Source: Chitinophaga solisilvae (GTDB lineage: Bacteria > Bacteroidota > Bacteroidia > Chitinophagales > Chitinophagaceae). Taken from it: DNA of 64,000 nucleotides. Position 1 is the first letter of the stretch; every line of letters begins with the position of its first letter. Positions 18,271-27,065 of this stretch are shown in pieces. Both the position numbers and the translations under genes were made by a program. The stretch lies in assembly GCF_009928525.1 (NCBI RefSeq), contig NZ_JAABOK010000010.1, positions 124,001 to 188,000 of the forward strand. Direction: 5' to 3'. The notes below the pieces were generated by a model. That model was given only the letters and a program-made list of their open reading frames with translations, searched no databases and had not been told where the DNA came from.

Positions 18271-18599
18271 AGTATTGAAAAATTTGCAAAGGCTTGAACT
18301 ATAAATTAGTTAAGATGCTAATTTAATAATGATTATTTATCAATTGTTAAAATTTACCTAATGTAGGTGATTACAGGAACTAAAGCACTATAAAATTTCG
18401 TTATAAAACTGTACTTTGGTATATGGTTGTGCAGCAAAAGAAAGGATTTGGTAGAGTGGTTGGTTAGCACGATCTTTGCAGGCTAATTAAAACAAACGAA
18501 TAAAAGCGCGGGAAATTTTGTAAGTTATAAAATTTTCAAATTTCAAACAAAATTATTCTTTCGCTGTTATTTAATTTATAAACCAATACAATTTTTCAT
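18271..18599. other. AT-rich divergent promoter region, threonine aldolase / primary sigma factor
   Basis: The 329 bases between two divergent genes are strongly AT-rich. GATCTTTG at about 18472-18479 is one base from the TAnnTTTG promoter element and could serve the sigma gene with a leader of about 115 bases. I see no hairpin or open frame of note. Confidence 0.45.
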
Positions 18600-19457
18600 A
18601 TGAGGCAACTTAAAATTGCCACCCAGATCACCAATCGTGATTCGCAGGCGGTAGAAAAGTACCTGCAGGAAATCTCGAAGATCCCTTTGTTAACACCTGA
18701 GGAGGAGACCGTTTTGGCGCAGCGCATTAAAATGGGCGATCAGAAGGCTCTTGAAAGATTGACTACAGGAAACTTACGTTTCGTTGTTTCCGTTGCAAAG
18801 CAATATCAGCACCAGGGGCTTAGCCTCAGCGACCTTATCAATGAAGGTAATTTAGGCTTGATCAAAGCTGCGCAGCGTTTCGATGAAACAAAAGGTTTCA
18901 AATTCATTTCTTATGCTGTATGGTGGATCCGCCAGTCCATTTTACAGGCGTTGGCAGAACAAGGTCGTCTTGTGCGTCTGCCACAAAATAAAATCGGCAC
19001 GTACAACAAAGCGAACAAAGCTTACATGGCATTTGAACAGGAAAACGAGCGTGAACCGTCTACCGAGGAACTCGCAGAAATCCTGGAAATGTCTGAGTCG
19101 GAAATCAACAATATTTTCCAAAGCAATACCCGCCACATGTCTCTGGATGCACCTGTGCACGAAGCAGAAGACGTAGCAATGGGCGACTTACTGGAAGGTG
19201 GTGATATTACCGATGACGATGTTATGAGAGATTCTCTTCGCGAAGAAATCCGCAGGGTGTTAAAATCCCTCAGTCCCCGTGAAGCAGAAATTGTGAATGC
19301 TTATTTTGGTCTGGATGGTGAAAACGGAGCAACTATCGAACAAATCGGACAGAAGTATGATCTGACCAAGGAAAGAATCAGGCAAATCAAAGAACGCGCT
19401 ATCAAAAGGCTGCAGAAAGCCCGCTATAGCGGTGCCTTGAAATCCTACCTGGGATAA
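18600..19457 (+). CDS. rpoD: Primary RNA polymerase sigma factor (sigma-70 family)
   Basis: The 285-residue product is the short primary sigma typical of Bacteroidota. It starts directly near region 1.2 (DSQAVEKYLQEISKIPLLT), lacks region 1.1 and has no long non-conserved insert. Region 2 is complete (LRFVVSVAKQYQ; LINEGNLGLIKAAQRFD; KFISYAVWWIRQSI), and region 4.2 carries LTKERIRQIKERAIKRL for recognising the -33 element. Sigmas of this kind read TTTG-N19-TAnnTTTG promoters, several perfect or near-perfect copies of which occur in this window. It appears monocistronic. Confidence 0.95.
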   Translation: MRQLKIATQITNRDSQAVEKYLQEISKIPLLTPEEETVLAQRIKMGDQKALERLTTGNLRFVVSVAKQYQHQGLSLSDLINEGNLGLIKAAQRFDETKGFKFISYAVWWIRQSILQALAEQGRLVRLPQNKIGTYNKANKAYMAFEQENEREPSTEELAEILEMSESEINNIFQSNTRHMSLDAPVHEAEDVAMGDLLEGGDITDDDVMRDSLREEIRRVLKSLSPREAEIVNAYFGLDGENGATIEQIGQKYDLTKERIRQIKERAIKRLQKARYSGALKSYLG

Positions 19458-19463
19458 TACCAT

Positions 19464-19530
19464 TTATTTATCTGGTTATTTGGTTGTTTAGTTATTTATG
19501 ATGTGACAGACCAGATAGACAAATCTATAA
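19464..19530. repeat. Degenerate inverted repeat, possible relic of a class A element
   Basis: TTATCTGG near 19466 pairs with CCAGATAG near 19511. The stretch between contains GGTTATTTGG and TTAGTTATTT, resembling class A arms, but without GAGATTTG and with poor complementarity. It begins within 10 bases of the sigma-factor stop codon, like the intact elements. Confidence 0.4.
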
Positions 19531-19549
19531 ATCCTCTTTATTCTATAAG

Positions 19550-19585
19550 AACACCGGCCTTGTAAATACATGGCCGGTGTTTTTA
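19550..19585 (+). terminator. Rho-independent terminator downstream of the sigma factor gene
   Basis: ACACCGGCC and GGCCGGTGT pair perfectly around a 12-base AT-rich loop, followed by TTTTAT. Confidence 0.88.
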
Positions 19586-20053
19586 TATTGTGAACTCCCC
19601 TTATTTTTGCAGGCCGACGCAATCCGCTGATTATAAAAGGTATTATCACCCTCCGGTGCTTGATCCGTATATCACGGGAGCTGTATCAGCTGCGGCTGCC
19701 ATTACGTCCATGAAGAGTTGGCACCCTGCCGTGTCAGTATTGCATACAGGTACCGCCGGCAGATATACAGGTAATTGCAACGTTGTTGCGATCCGGCCTG
19801 TGGCAGCGGATTACAGGCGGGAACAGCATTTGCAGCAACGGCTGCTGCAAAGCGTCAGGCACGGAACGGCATAACATTTGAATTTTCTCCGGACACTGGC
19901 GTATCTTTAAAGCATCCGCCGGGGGTAAAAAAGACCGGTTACGGTCTCTTTTAAGAAGAAATACGGAAACAGGCAGTTTCAGCAGGCCACCGGCAGATGC
20001 CGGAAACCTGCCACACAATTATTAGAGGAAAATAATTATACAGCAAACAAAGT
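19586..20053. other. 468-base stretch without a supported gene, upstream of thioredoxin reductase
   Basis: TATTTTTG at 19602-19609 matches the Bacteroidota -7 element and could start a leader of about 430 bases for trxB, or a small RNA. An open frame of 94 codons on the plus strand (GTG start) and one on the minus strand exist, but both are compositionally odd and overlap each other, so I do not call them. A short GCAGCAACGGCTGCTGC dyad near 19832 is the only local structure. Confidence 0.35.
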
Positions 20054-21001
20054 ATGGAAAACAAACAAGAACATGTGCATTTATTGATCATCGGTTCCGG
20101 TCCTGCCGGTTACACCGCTGCAATATATGCGTCAAGAGCCAACCTGAAACCAGTATTGTACCAGGGCATTCAACCTGGCGGACAACTTACCATCACTACC
20201 GAAGTTGAAAACTATCCCGGCTATCCGGAAGGTGTTCAGGGTCCAGAAATGATGGTGGACTTCGAAAAACAGGCTACCCGCATGGGCGCCGACATCCGCT
20301 ACGGTCTTGCCACTTCCGTGGATTTCAGTAAACAACCATATAAAGTAATTATCGACGAAGAGAAGGAAATCACTGCCGATGCTATCATCATCGCTACCGG
20401 CGCCTCCGCCAAATGGCTGGGACTTCCTTCCGAACAACGTCTGAACGGCAGCGGCGTTTCCGCCTGCGCCGTATGTGACGGATTTTTCTTCCGCGGCAAG
20501 GAAGTAGCAATCGTAGGCGCCGGCGATACCGCTGCCGAAGAAGCACTCTACCTCTCCAAAATGTGCAGCACCGTGCATATGCTGGTACGCAAACACGAAA
20601 TGCGCGCCTCTAAAGTAATGCAGGACCGCGTACTGAAAACTTCCAACATCATCGTTTACTGGAACAGCGAAACGGAAGAAGTACTGGGCGATAAAAAAGT
20701 GGAAGCCGTAAGAATCGTTAACAATAAAACACAGGAGAAAAAAGATATCCCTGTAAGCGCCTTCTTTGTAGCCATCGGCCACCAGCCAAACTCAGCTATC
20801 TTCAAAGATTACCTGAAGCTGGATGAACAGGACTACATCGTTACCGAACCAGGCACCACCCGTACCAGCGTTGAAGGTGTCTTCGCCTGCGGCGACGTAC
20901 AGGATAAGATTTACCGCCAGGCTGTAACTGCCGCCGGCAGCGGATGTATGGCTGCACTGGACGCAGAGAGATACTTATCTGCGAAAGAACACCAATCATA
21001 A
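20054..21001 (+). CDS. trxB: Thioredoxin-disulfide reductase
   Basis: The 315-residue flavoprotein uses NADPH to reduce thioredoxin in the cytoplasm. It shows the N-terminal FAD-binding GSGPAGYTAAIYASRA (about 15-30), the redox-active C-A-V-C at 138-141, the NADPH-binding GAGDTAAEEALYL (about 155-167) and the late FAD motif GVFACGDVQD. Length and domain order are standard. Element B2 begins one base after its stop codon, so translation of trxB ends practically inside the hairpin. Confidence 0.96.
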   Translation: MENKQEHVHLLIIGSGPAGYTAAIYASRANLKPVLYQGIQPGGQLTITTEVENYPGYPEGVQGPEMMVDFEKQATRMGADIRYGLATSVDFSKQPYKVIIDEEKEITADAIIIATGASAKWLGLPSEQRLNGSGVSACAVCDGFFFRGKEVAIVGAGDTAAEEALYLSKMCSTVHMLVRKHEMRASKVMQDRVLKTSNIIVYWNSETEEVLGDKKVEAVRIVNNKTQEKKDIPVSAFFVAIGHQPNSAIFKDYLKLDEQDYIVTEPGTTRTSVEGVFACGDVQDKIYRQAVTAAGSGCMAALDAERYLSAKEHQS

Positions 21002-21002
21002 T

Positions 21003-21142
21003 AATTACGAATTACGAATTGCGAATTACGAATGAAGCGAAGATAAGAGCGCAGATGTACGAAGATCCTGAATAGTTAATCTTCCTGCATCTTCGTTTTT
21101 ATCTTCGCTTCATTCGTAATTCGCAATTCGTAATTTGTAATT
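21003..21142. repeat. Inverted repeat element B2 (class B arms)
   Basis: Arms 21003-21046 and 21099-21142 are complementary over 44 bases with one mismatch. The outer part is AATTACG/AATTGCG heptads, the inner part GAATGAAGCGAAGATAA. The 52-base interior repeats the theme, with ACGAAGAT at 21059-21066 and ATCTTC at 21079-21084. It starts 1 base after trxB and ends 14 bases before folB. Confidence 0.92.
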
Positions 21143-21156
21143 CAAGTTTAATAATT

Positions 21157-21507
21157 ATGTTAACTATTGCATTAGAACAAGTTGCTTTCCGTGCCTATCA
21201 TGGGTATTATCCGGAAGAAACCATTATAGGGAATGACTTTATGCTGGATATTACTGTTCGTATACCCGGTACCGTAGTGGTGGATGATCTGGCAGAAACG
21301 GTTAATTACCAGGGGCTTTACGATATTGCCAAAGTGGTGATGGCAACGCCTAAACCGCTGCTGGAAGAGGTGGTATATGAAATAACTGCCGTACTGAAGG
21401 AGCGCTATCCGGCTATTCAGCATAGCATTGTAACGCTGCGTAAGCTGAATCCTCCTATGGGTGCGAGTATCCGTAATTCCCTGGTTTCGCTGGCAAAGGA
21501 TTACTGA
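21157..21507 (+). CDS. folB: Dihydroneopterin aldolase
   Basis: The 116-residue enzyme should convert dihydroneopterin to 6-hydroxymethyl-dihydropterin in folate synthesis. Features are the N-terminal FRAYHGYYPEET, with the conserved Y-H-G-x-x-x-x-E segment, and ETVNYQGLYDI, matching the family's V-x-Y-x-x-x-x-x segment. The C-terminal SIVTLRKLNPP corresponds to the V-x-K-P element with Lys displaced. It would act as an octamer in the cytoplasm. No other folate gene is adjacent. Confidence 0.9.
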   Translation: MLTIALEQVAFRAYHGYYPEETIIGNDFMLDITVRIPGTVVVDDLAETVNYQGLYDIAKVVMATPKPLLEEVVYEITAVLKERYPAIQHSIVTLRKLNPPMGASIRNSLVSLAKDY

Positions 21508-21614
21508 GCCACGGAAAACTTTTGACCCCGCCTGCGTGTTTACAATGTGTAATTTTTCGTAGATTTATATCTATCAATTAATCAACAATTCTTACGCTGT
21601 AAAATACCAGTCCT

Positions 21615-22370
21615 ATGATAAAACGGATCATGGCAATAGCATCCCTGATGTTCTCTGTTCTTTTGGCAAACGCACAATCTGTGGATGAAATGGTGGAACA
21701 GGCCAGGCAACTGGAGTTGCAGATGAAAGAATCAGATGCTTTTGAGAAAGACAAGGAAATCCTCAAGATAAAACCGGATGATATCCGGGCGCTGACACAG
21801 GCCAGCCAGCTATGCTCCCGCATCGGCAACCGTCAGAAAGACAAAAGCAGCAAAACAGATTATTTCAATCAGGCCAAAACCTACGCACAGGCCGCCTTGA
21901 AAGTAAATCCCAATAGTCCGGATGCCAACCTCGCCATGGCCATCGCCATGGGACGAATGGCACTCATCTCCGGTGCTAAAGAAAAAGTAGCCGCCTCCAA
22001 AGACGTAAAGAAGTATGCGGAACTGGCTATCAAATTCAATCCTAACCTGGCACAGGCCTATCACGTACTGGGTAAATGGAACTACGAAGTTGCCAACCTC
22101 AACGTTTTTGAAAGAGGCGCCGCCAAAATGCTCTTCGGCGGCCTCCCTGACGGCTCCCTGAAAAATGCTATCGCCAACTACGAAAAATGCCGCCAGCTCG
22201 ATCCCGCTTTCATCCTCAACTATTACGAACTGGCCCGCGCCTATAAATCAAATGATGAACAGGATAAAGCCATCGAAGTGCTGAAAAAAGCACTTACACT
22301 CCGCAACATCTCCCAGGATGACGCGAGTATTAAAGCTGATTGTAAAAGAATGCTTGATGATCTTCAGTAG
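21615..22370 (+). CDS. Exported tetratricopeptide-repeat protein
   Basis: The 251-residue product has a signal peptide (MAIASLMFSVLLANA-Q) and is otherwise helical with TPR-type repeats. They are clearest in AKTYAQAALKVNPNSPDANLAMAIAM, KKYAELAIKFNPNLAQAYHVLG and ARAYKSNDEQDKAIEVLKKAL. TPRs bind partner peptides, and the family looks like the regulator-of-microtubule-dynamics type TPR proteins common in Bacteroidota, but the partner is unknown. It ends five bases before hairpin B3 and converges on the MATE gene. Confidence 0.82.
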   Translation: MIKRIMAIASLMFSVLLANAQSVDEMVEQARQLELQMKESDAFEKDKEILKIKPDDIRALTQASQLCSRIGNRQKDKSSKTDYFNQAKTYAQAALKVNPNSPDANLAMAIAMGRMALISGAKEKVAASKDVKKYAELAIKFNPNLAQAYHVLGKWNYEVANLNVFERGAAKMLFGGLPDGSLKNAIANYEKCRQLDPAFILNYYELARAYKSNDEQDKAIEVLKKALTLRNISQDDASIKADCKRMLDDLQ

Positions 22371-22375
22371 ATAAT

Positions 22376-22528
22376 AATTACGAATTACGAATTGCGAATT
22401 ACGAATTACGAATGTAGAAGCGAAGATCAAAGCGTATATTTAAAAGGATGTTTTATTGATTATCCTTTTAAATATACGCTTTGATCTTCGCTTCTACATT
22501 CGTAATTCGCAATTCGTAATTCGCAATT
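22376..22528. repeat. Inverted repeat element B3 (class B arms) between convergent genes
   Basis: The core pairs perfectly over about 48 bases (GAATTACGAATGTAGAAGC... on the left, its complement to 22528 on the right), reaching AAAAGGAT/ATCCTTTT at the tip around a loop of about 10 bases. The outer heptads (AATTACG, AATTGCG) differ in number and order between arms, as if gained or lost in units. It fills the gap between the TPR stop (5 bases away) and the MATE stop, overlapping the latter's last base. Confidence 0.92.
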
Positions 22529-23859
22529 TAAATAACCTTCCCCTTCCACCTTCCGCTCCTCAAATACCAGAAGCTCAGCCCGAAAATAATAATCCAGTAT
22601 ATGAAATCGGCTCCCCAGGCGAGGTGCAGCGGGCTTTTCATTCTTTCTATCACAATGTCGCAATAGATCATGTAGCCGGCTACGGCAGTGAACTCCGTGA
22701 GGAGGTTCATCCGGGTATTGCCGGTGCCGGTAACGCCGCTTAACACAACGGCAGCTACTGCCATCAGGATGGTGCTCAGCGTAATGATGCGGATGGAAGG
22801 GATGGCCGCGGTAATCAGGCTGGCATCGTTGGTATAAATGTGCAGCAGTGTGTAGGGGAAGAGATTCACCAGTATACATACGGTGACGGCGCAGCCCAGG
22901 CTGATCAGTACTATTTTACGGATGGCCGGAAATACCAGCTCCTCCCGGCCCTGCCCGATCACGTTGCTTACCATGGTGTTGCACGTGGCGGCCAGTGCCC
23001 AGGTAAATATGCCGAAGAAACCGAAAATGCTGCGCAACATATTGGAAATGGCCAGCGGACGCTCTCCCAGATGCTCAATGAAGATGAAGAAGATGAACCA
23101 GCTGCCGATGCTGAAGAGGAACTGCACTATCAGCGGCGCCGATACATTCAGAATACTTTTGATAACTGCCCAGTCTGGCCGCCAGTACCGGAACAGCGAA
23201 TACTGAATATGATACCTGCGGATAAACAGTATGCTGAACGCCACGGCCGCCCCGGTACATTCCGCAATGATAGAGGCGGTAGCAGCCCCGTTCAGGCCCA
23301 TGGGCGCAAACCCCAGCTTGCCGAAAATCAGCGTATAGTCGAAGAAGATATTCACCAGCTCCTGACACAGTGAAATGATGACCAGCACTTTGGAATGGCC
23401 GCTGCCGATATAGAAGGCGTCTACCATATTCAGGGCCATCAGGAAGGGCAGGCCCCAGATACGGATACGGATAAACGAAACCGCCGCCTCCAGGATGGCG
23501 TGGTTATGCAGGCTTTTAGAGAAAAACCAGGGCGCCACCAGCAGGGTGATGAGGATGCCCAGTAGCGCGAAAACCGTACCCATGCCAAGGCCGTTGCCAA
23601 ACAGCCGGCCAATGCCGGTATACTGCTGCTGGCCCGCCCTGCGCGCAATCAGTACCTGCAGGCCATTGTTAAGACCATAAGCTATCATGTACATGACCAG
23701 GTAGTAAATTCCCGCAATGCCGTTGGCCGCCAGCTCCAGCTCCCCCAGCCGGCCCAGGAAGGCGGTGTTGGTCATATGGTTCAATTGTGGAATAATGAGC
23801 GCCAGGCATATAGGTGTCGCTATCCTGAGAATCTGCCGGTTATTGACTTCCAGTTGCAT
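22528..23859 (-). CDS. MATE-family multidrug efflux transporter
   Basis: The 443-residue inner-membrane protein has about 12 hydrophobic segments and two internally similar halves. It begins RIATPICLALIIPQLNHMTNTAFLG, close to the MATE pattern P-x-x-x-x-x-x-x-x-x-x-x-D-x-x-x-x-G with Asp replaced by Asn. MATE proteins export cationic drugs or metabolites with Na+ or H+ antiport. The substrate cannot be read from the sequence. The stop codon coincides with the end of hairpin B3, which may act as its transcription end. Confidence 0.9.
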   Translation of the reverse strand: MQLEVNNRQILRIATPICLALIIPQLNHMTNTAFLGRLGELELAANGIAGIYYLVMYMIAYGLNNGLQVLIARRAGQQQYTGIGRLFGNGLGMGTVFALLGILITLLVAPWFFSKSLHNHAILEAAVSFIRIRIWGLPFLMALNMVDAFYIGSGHSKVLVIISLCQELVNIFFDYTLIFGKLGFAPMGLNGAATASIIAECTGAAVAFSILFIRRYHIQYSLFRYWRPDWAVIKSILNVSAPLIVQFLFSIGSWFIFFIFIEHLGERPLAISNMLRSIFGFFGIFTWALAATCNTMVSNVIGQGREELVFPAIRKIVLISLGCAVTVCILVNLFPYTLLHIYTNDASLITAAIPSIRIITLSTILMAVAAVVLSGVTGTGNTRMNLLTEFTAVAGYMIYCDIVIERMKSPLHLAWGADFIYWIIIFGLSFWYLRSGRWKGKVI

Positions 23860-23994
23860 AATTCGTAACGTTTATCTGATGGGCTTGGGCAGCAAAGATA
23901 ATTCTCCCGCTATCATCTCCCTATTTAATATGACAAAACTCCCTCAGCAATTAACTAAAAAGATTATTATTGTGTTTCATTTGAAATGTAAAAC

Positions 23995-24870
23995 ATGCCC
24001 GTGGCTTACAACATCCATCCTGCGTTTACAGTAGATGATGAAACTTTACTGGAGACTGACCTCACGGCCTGCCATCTGTTGGTGCTGGTGGGGAGCGGAA
24101 CCTTCAGTTATGTGGTGTTTGAACCGGTCTCCAAAAAATTCCTCGCGCTGAAATCATACCACTTTCAGCCACAGAAGCTGGCGCTGGCCGATCTGGAAAT
24201 GATCGAGGAAGTATTTGATATCGACAAACTGCTGTTTACCGCCTTTAAATCCGTACTGCTGGCCTTTGACACGGGGGCGGGAGTACTGGTGCCCCAGATG
24301 TATTATATGTCCTCCATCAAAAAGGAATACCTGCATCTGTCACAGCCGGAAAAAATGCAGGAAGCCATATTAGCCGATCAGCTGCCAGGATTGCCTATGG
24401 TCAATGTTTACAGCGTGGATAAGGACCTGCTGGGCTTTTTGCGGAAAGAATTTTCCTCGGACCAGGTAATACATATCCATTCGGCCTTATTGCAATCCTA
24501 TCCGCTGGACTTTGATTTCCGGCACACCGCCGGTATTGCATTCGTAGAAGTGCAACGCAGCACTTTTACCATTACCATTTATAAAGAAGGTAAACTGCTG
24601 ATTCAGCAGGAAAATGAATACCAGAACGGGCTTGACGTGGTATACCTCCTGGTGAACACCCTCCGTCAGCTGCAACTGAATGAACAGCAGGTAAAAGTTA
24701 AACTGGGCGGCGCCGTAGCAAATGATACCGCCGTGTACCAGGAGATGTATAAGTTTATTCCCCACCTGGAGTGGGTACAAAGACTGCCGGGTTTCAACTA
24801 CATCACGAAGATGCAGGAAATCCCCGGATATTATTTTCATAACCTGTATGCGTTAGCATTATGCGTATAA
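23995..24870 (+). CDS. DUF3822-family protein
   Basis: The 291-residue protein is of the Bacteroidota DUF3822 type, with an ASKHA/actin-like flavour: strands such as CHLLVLVGSGTFSYVVFEP near residue 30 and GIAFVEVQRSTFTITIYKEGKLL near 180. No enzymatic motif is evident. In Bacteroidota it is regularly found directly before rsmD and coaD, as here. It overlaps rsmD by ten bases, so the two are translationally coupled. The function is unknown. Confidence 0.85.
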   Translation: MPVAYNIHPAFTVDDETLLETDLTACHLLVLVGSGTFSYVVFEPVSKKFLALKSYHFQPQKLALADLEMIEEVFDIDKLLFTAFKSVLLAFDTGAGVLVPQMYYMSSIKKEYLHLSQPEKMQEAILADQLPGLPMVNVYSVDKDLLGFLRKEFSSDQVIHIHSALLQSYPLDFDFRHTAGIAFVEVQRSTFTITIYKEGKLLIQQENEYQNGLDVVYLLVNTLRQLQLNEQQVKVKLGGAVANDTAVYQEMYKFIPHLEWVQRLPGFNYITKMQEIPGYYFHNLYALALCV

Positions 24871-25415
24871 TCGGAGGAGAGAGTGGGGGCAGAAAAATTC
24901 AACCGCCTGCAAAAATGCCTAATACAAGGCCTACTACAGATATTGCCAAAGGCGGACTGTTTAATATTATAGAGAATAACCTGGAAATACCTTCCTTAAA
25001 AACACTGGATATTTTTGGCGGCACCGGCAGTATCAGCTACGAACTGGCCTCCAGGGGGGCTACAGATATGACCATCGTGGAAAAAGATCCGGCCATGGCG
25101 GAGTTTATTACCAAAACGGCAAAGCTGCTGGATATCAGTACGCTGAAGGTGATTAAAGCAGACGTGTTCAAATACCTGCAGCAATGCACGGAACAGTTTG
25201 ACTTCATCTTTGCGGATCCGCCCTATGCCATGGATACCCTTTCCAAACTGCCGGGAATTATTTTTGAACGGCAGCTGCTTAACCCGGAAGGCTGGCTGGT
25301 AATAGAGCACACCAGGATACAGGATTTCAGTAACTATTCCTATTATCGCTCGGAAAGAAGTTACGGTGGAACCATCTTCTCCATATTCATCAACAGAGAA
25401 GAACTGAAACGATGA
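24861..25415 (+). CDS. rsmD: 16S rRNA (guanine-966-N2)-methyltransferase
   Basis: The 184-residue Rossmann-fold methyltransferase has N-terminal MRIIGGESGGRKI and TRPTTDIAKGGLFNII, typical of RsmD. The SAM-binding motif is LDIFGGTGSISYELASRGA (about 49-67), and the catalytic D-P-P-Y lies at 119-122. It methylates G966 of 16S rRNA (E. coli numbering) on the assembling 30S subunit. The start ATG lies within the end of the DUF3822 gene, and coaD follows after 28 bases. Confidence 0.94.
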   Translation: MRIIGGESGGRKIQPPAKMPNTRPTTDIAKGGLFNIIENNLEIPSLKTLDIFGGTGSISYELASRGATDMTIVEKDPAMAEFITKTAKLLDISTLKVIKADVFKYLQQCTEQFDFIFADPPYAMDTLSKLPGIIFERQLLNPEGWLVIEHTRIQDFSNYSYYRSERSYGGTIFSIFINREELKR

Positions 25416-25443
25416 CCTTAACATACTAAATCATTACATTTTC

Positions 25444-25920
25444 ATGAGGACTTGTTTATTTCCCGGTACGTTCGATCCTATTACACTGGGGCATACCGAT
25501 ATCATCAACCGCGGACTGGACCTGTTCGACCGCCTGGTGATAGGCATCGGTGTGAACAGCAGTAAAACACCCATGTTCAAACCGGAGGAACGGATACAAT
25601 GGATCAGGAATATTTATAAAGAGGATGCCCGTGTGGAAGTAACCTTTTATGAAGGACTGACGGTAGACTTCTGTAAAAAGATAGGCGCCCGGTACATTCT
25701 CCGCGGTATCCGTTATGTAAGCGATTTTGAATATGAAAAAGCGATTGCAGATGTGAACCGCACCGTTGCTCCTGAGATAGAAACCATTTTGTTGTCTACC
25801 TCCCCGCAATATTCCAGTATTGCCTCCACACTGGTACGTGACATTTACCGCTATGGCGGCGATGTAACGCCTTTCCTCCCGGCAGCCGTGCTGGAGGGTA
25901 TGCAAAACCGGAAGCAATAA
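25444..25920 (+). CDS. coaD: Phosphopantetheine adenylyltransferase
   Basis: The 158-residue enzyme adenylates 4'-phosphopantetheine in the penultimate step of CoA synthesis. The nucleotidyltransferase motif is T-L-G-H within FPGTFDPITLGHTDII (residues 6-21), followed by R-G-I-R-Y-V-S-D-F-E-Y-E and YSSIASTLVRDI, the C-terminal ISSTxVR-like motif. coaE, which performs the following step, starts at the left edge of the window. It is probably co-transcribed with DUF3822-rsmD. Confidence 0.96.
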   Translation: MRTCLFPGTFDPITLGHTDIINRGLDLFDRLVIGIGVNSSKTPMFKPEERIQWIRNIYKEDARVEVTFYEGLTVDFCKKIGARYILRGIRYVSDFEYEKAIADVNRTVAPEIETILLSTSPQYSSIASTLVRDIYRYGGDVTPFLPAAVLEGMQNRKQ

Positions 25921-25937
25921 ACCTAAAAGCAGCAATT

Positions 25938-26369
25938 ATGAAAACGATATGGCATTCAACAAACGTGTCCCTGGATGATCTGAATGAAATGAGCAGCAAG
26001 ACCATGGGCGAATACCTCGGGATGGAGTTCACGGAAATTGGTCCGGATTACCTGAAAATCATGATGCCGGTAGATCACAGAACCGTGCAGCCGTACGGGT
26101 TACTGCACGGCGGCGCCTCCGCTGCACTGGCGGAAACGGTTGGCAGTGTTGCCTCCGCACTGATTATTGACCAGGAGAAATATATCTGCGTAGGGATGGA
26201 AATCAATGCCAACCATATCCGTGGTGTGAAAAGCGGGTATGTACACGCCGTCGCAAAACCTTTGCACATCGGCGCTACCAGCCATGTGTGGGACATACGT
26301 ATCACCGACGATCAGCATAAACTGGTATGCGTGAGCCGGCTTACCGTAGCTATATTAGCGAAGCGATAA
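25938..26369 (+). CDS. Hotdog-fold thioesterase (PaaI/YbgC-EntH-like)
   Basis: The 143-residue protein contains the HGGASAALAETVGS motif (about 54-67), the signature of 4-hydroxybenzoyl-CoA/PaaI-type hotdog thioesterases that hydrolyse acyl-CoA or acyl-carrier thioesters. The start lies 17 bases after coaD, suggesting the same operon and a plausible link with CoA metabolism. The substrate is not predictable. Its 3' end overlaps the convergent Nudix gene by 20 bases. Confidence 0.88.
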   Translation: MKTIWHSTNVSLDDLNEMSSKTMGEYLGMEFTEIGPDYLKIMMPVDHRTVQPYGLLHGGASAALAETVGSVASALIIDQEKYICVGMEINANHIRGVKSGYVHAVAKPLHIGATSHVWDIRITDDQHKLVCVSRLTVAILAKR

Positions 26370-26985
26370 TCTTTTCTTCCCGGAATACCTCTCTGATATT
26401 TTCATAAGAATACTTCAGGTACTTTTCAATGTTTTCCGGCTTTACCCACTGGATATCCTGGATATCCTCCTCGATCTGCGGAACAGTCAGTTCCGTACCG
26501 GTGAACTGCATACGGTACCAGTGGGTATGCTTCAGCACCTTTTTCGATTTCATGGGATAATAGTGGAAAGTTTCCGTGATTTTATGCTGCAACGTGATGG
26601 AATGCAGCCCGGTTTCCTCTGCAACCTCCCTGATGGCGCATGTTTCCAGATCTTCCCCCGGATCCTGTTTCCCTTTGGGCAGATCCCATTTACCTCTGCG
26701 GAACATCAGCAATACTTCGCCTGCAGTGTTGGTAATCAGTCCGCCGCCAGCTACCAGCACCGTAAAATGCAGGGCTACCTTTTTAAAAAGTTGTCTGACA
26801 TCATCTGTAAGAAATATGGCTGCTTCTCTTTTGCCTGTTTCCATTTTCTCCAGTACCTTTTCAATCTTCTGTGTATCCGGATTGGTGTAAATCTTAGCCC
26901 CTGCTACATTTGAGGGAATGGCATCTATGTTTTCGCTGATAATGAGCGGGTGCTCATTCAGGTAGATCGTCTTGTTTGCTTGCAT
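26350..26985 (-). CDS. Nudix hydrolase
   Basis: The 211-residue protein has a complete Nudix box at 105-127: G-KQDPG-E-DLETCAI-R-E-V-A-E-E-T-G-L, matching Gx5Ex7REUxEExGU. The catalytic domain (about 72-205) is preceded by 70 residues beginning MQANKTIYLNEHPLII, which may modulate specificity. The family hydrolyses nucleoside diphosphates linked to another group; the substrate is unknown. The head of the gene faces pyrE, from which it is divergently transcribed. Confidence 0.92.
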   Translation of the reverse strand: MQANKTIYLNEHPLIISENIDAIPSNVAGAKIYTNPDTQKIEKVLEKMETGKREAAIFLTDDVRQLFKKVALHFTVLVAGGGLITNTAGEVLLMFRRGKWDLPKGKQDPGEDLETCAIREVAEETGLHSITLQHKITETFHYYPMKSKKVLKHTHWYRMQFTGTELTVPQIEEDIQDIQWVKPENIEKYLKYSYENIREVFREEKIIASLI

Positions 26986-27065
26986 GATGCAAATTTAATG
27001 CGTGTAACATTATTTTGAAAAGGTATGATTAATTCAGGGGAATAGATATTAATTTTGATGCCTGT

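Noticed and set aside
19590..19874. Possible 94-residue gene upstream of trxB
   Set aside because: GTG start directly next to a terminator, no recognisable pattern, and an equally long frame on the opposite strand overlaps it.
21003..22528. CRISPR-like direct repeats
   Set aside because: The AATTACG heptads are contiguous without spacers and belong to inverted-repeat arms; no cas gene is present.
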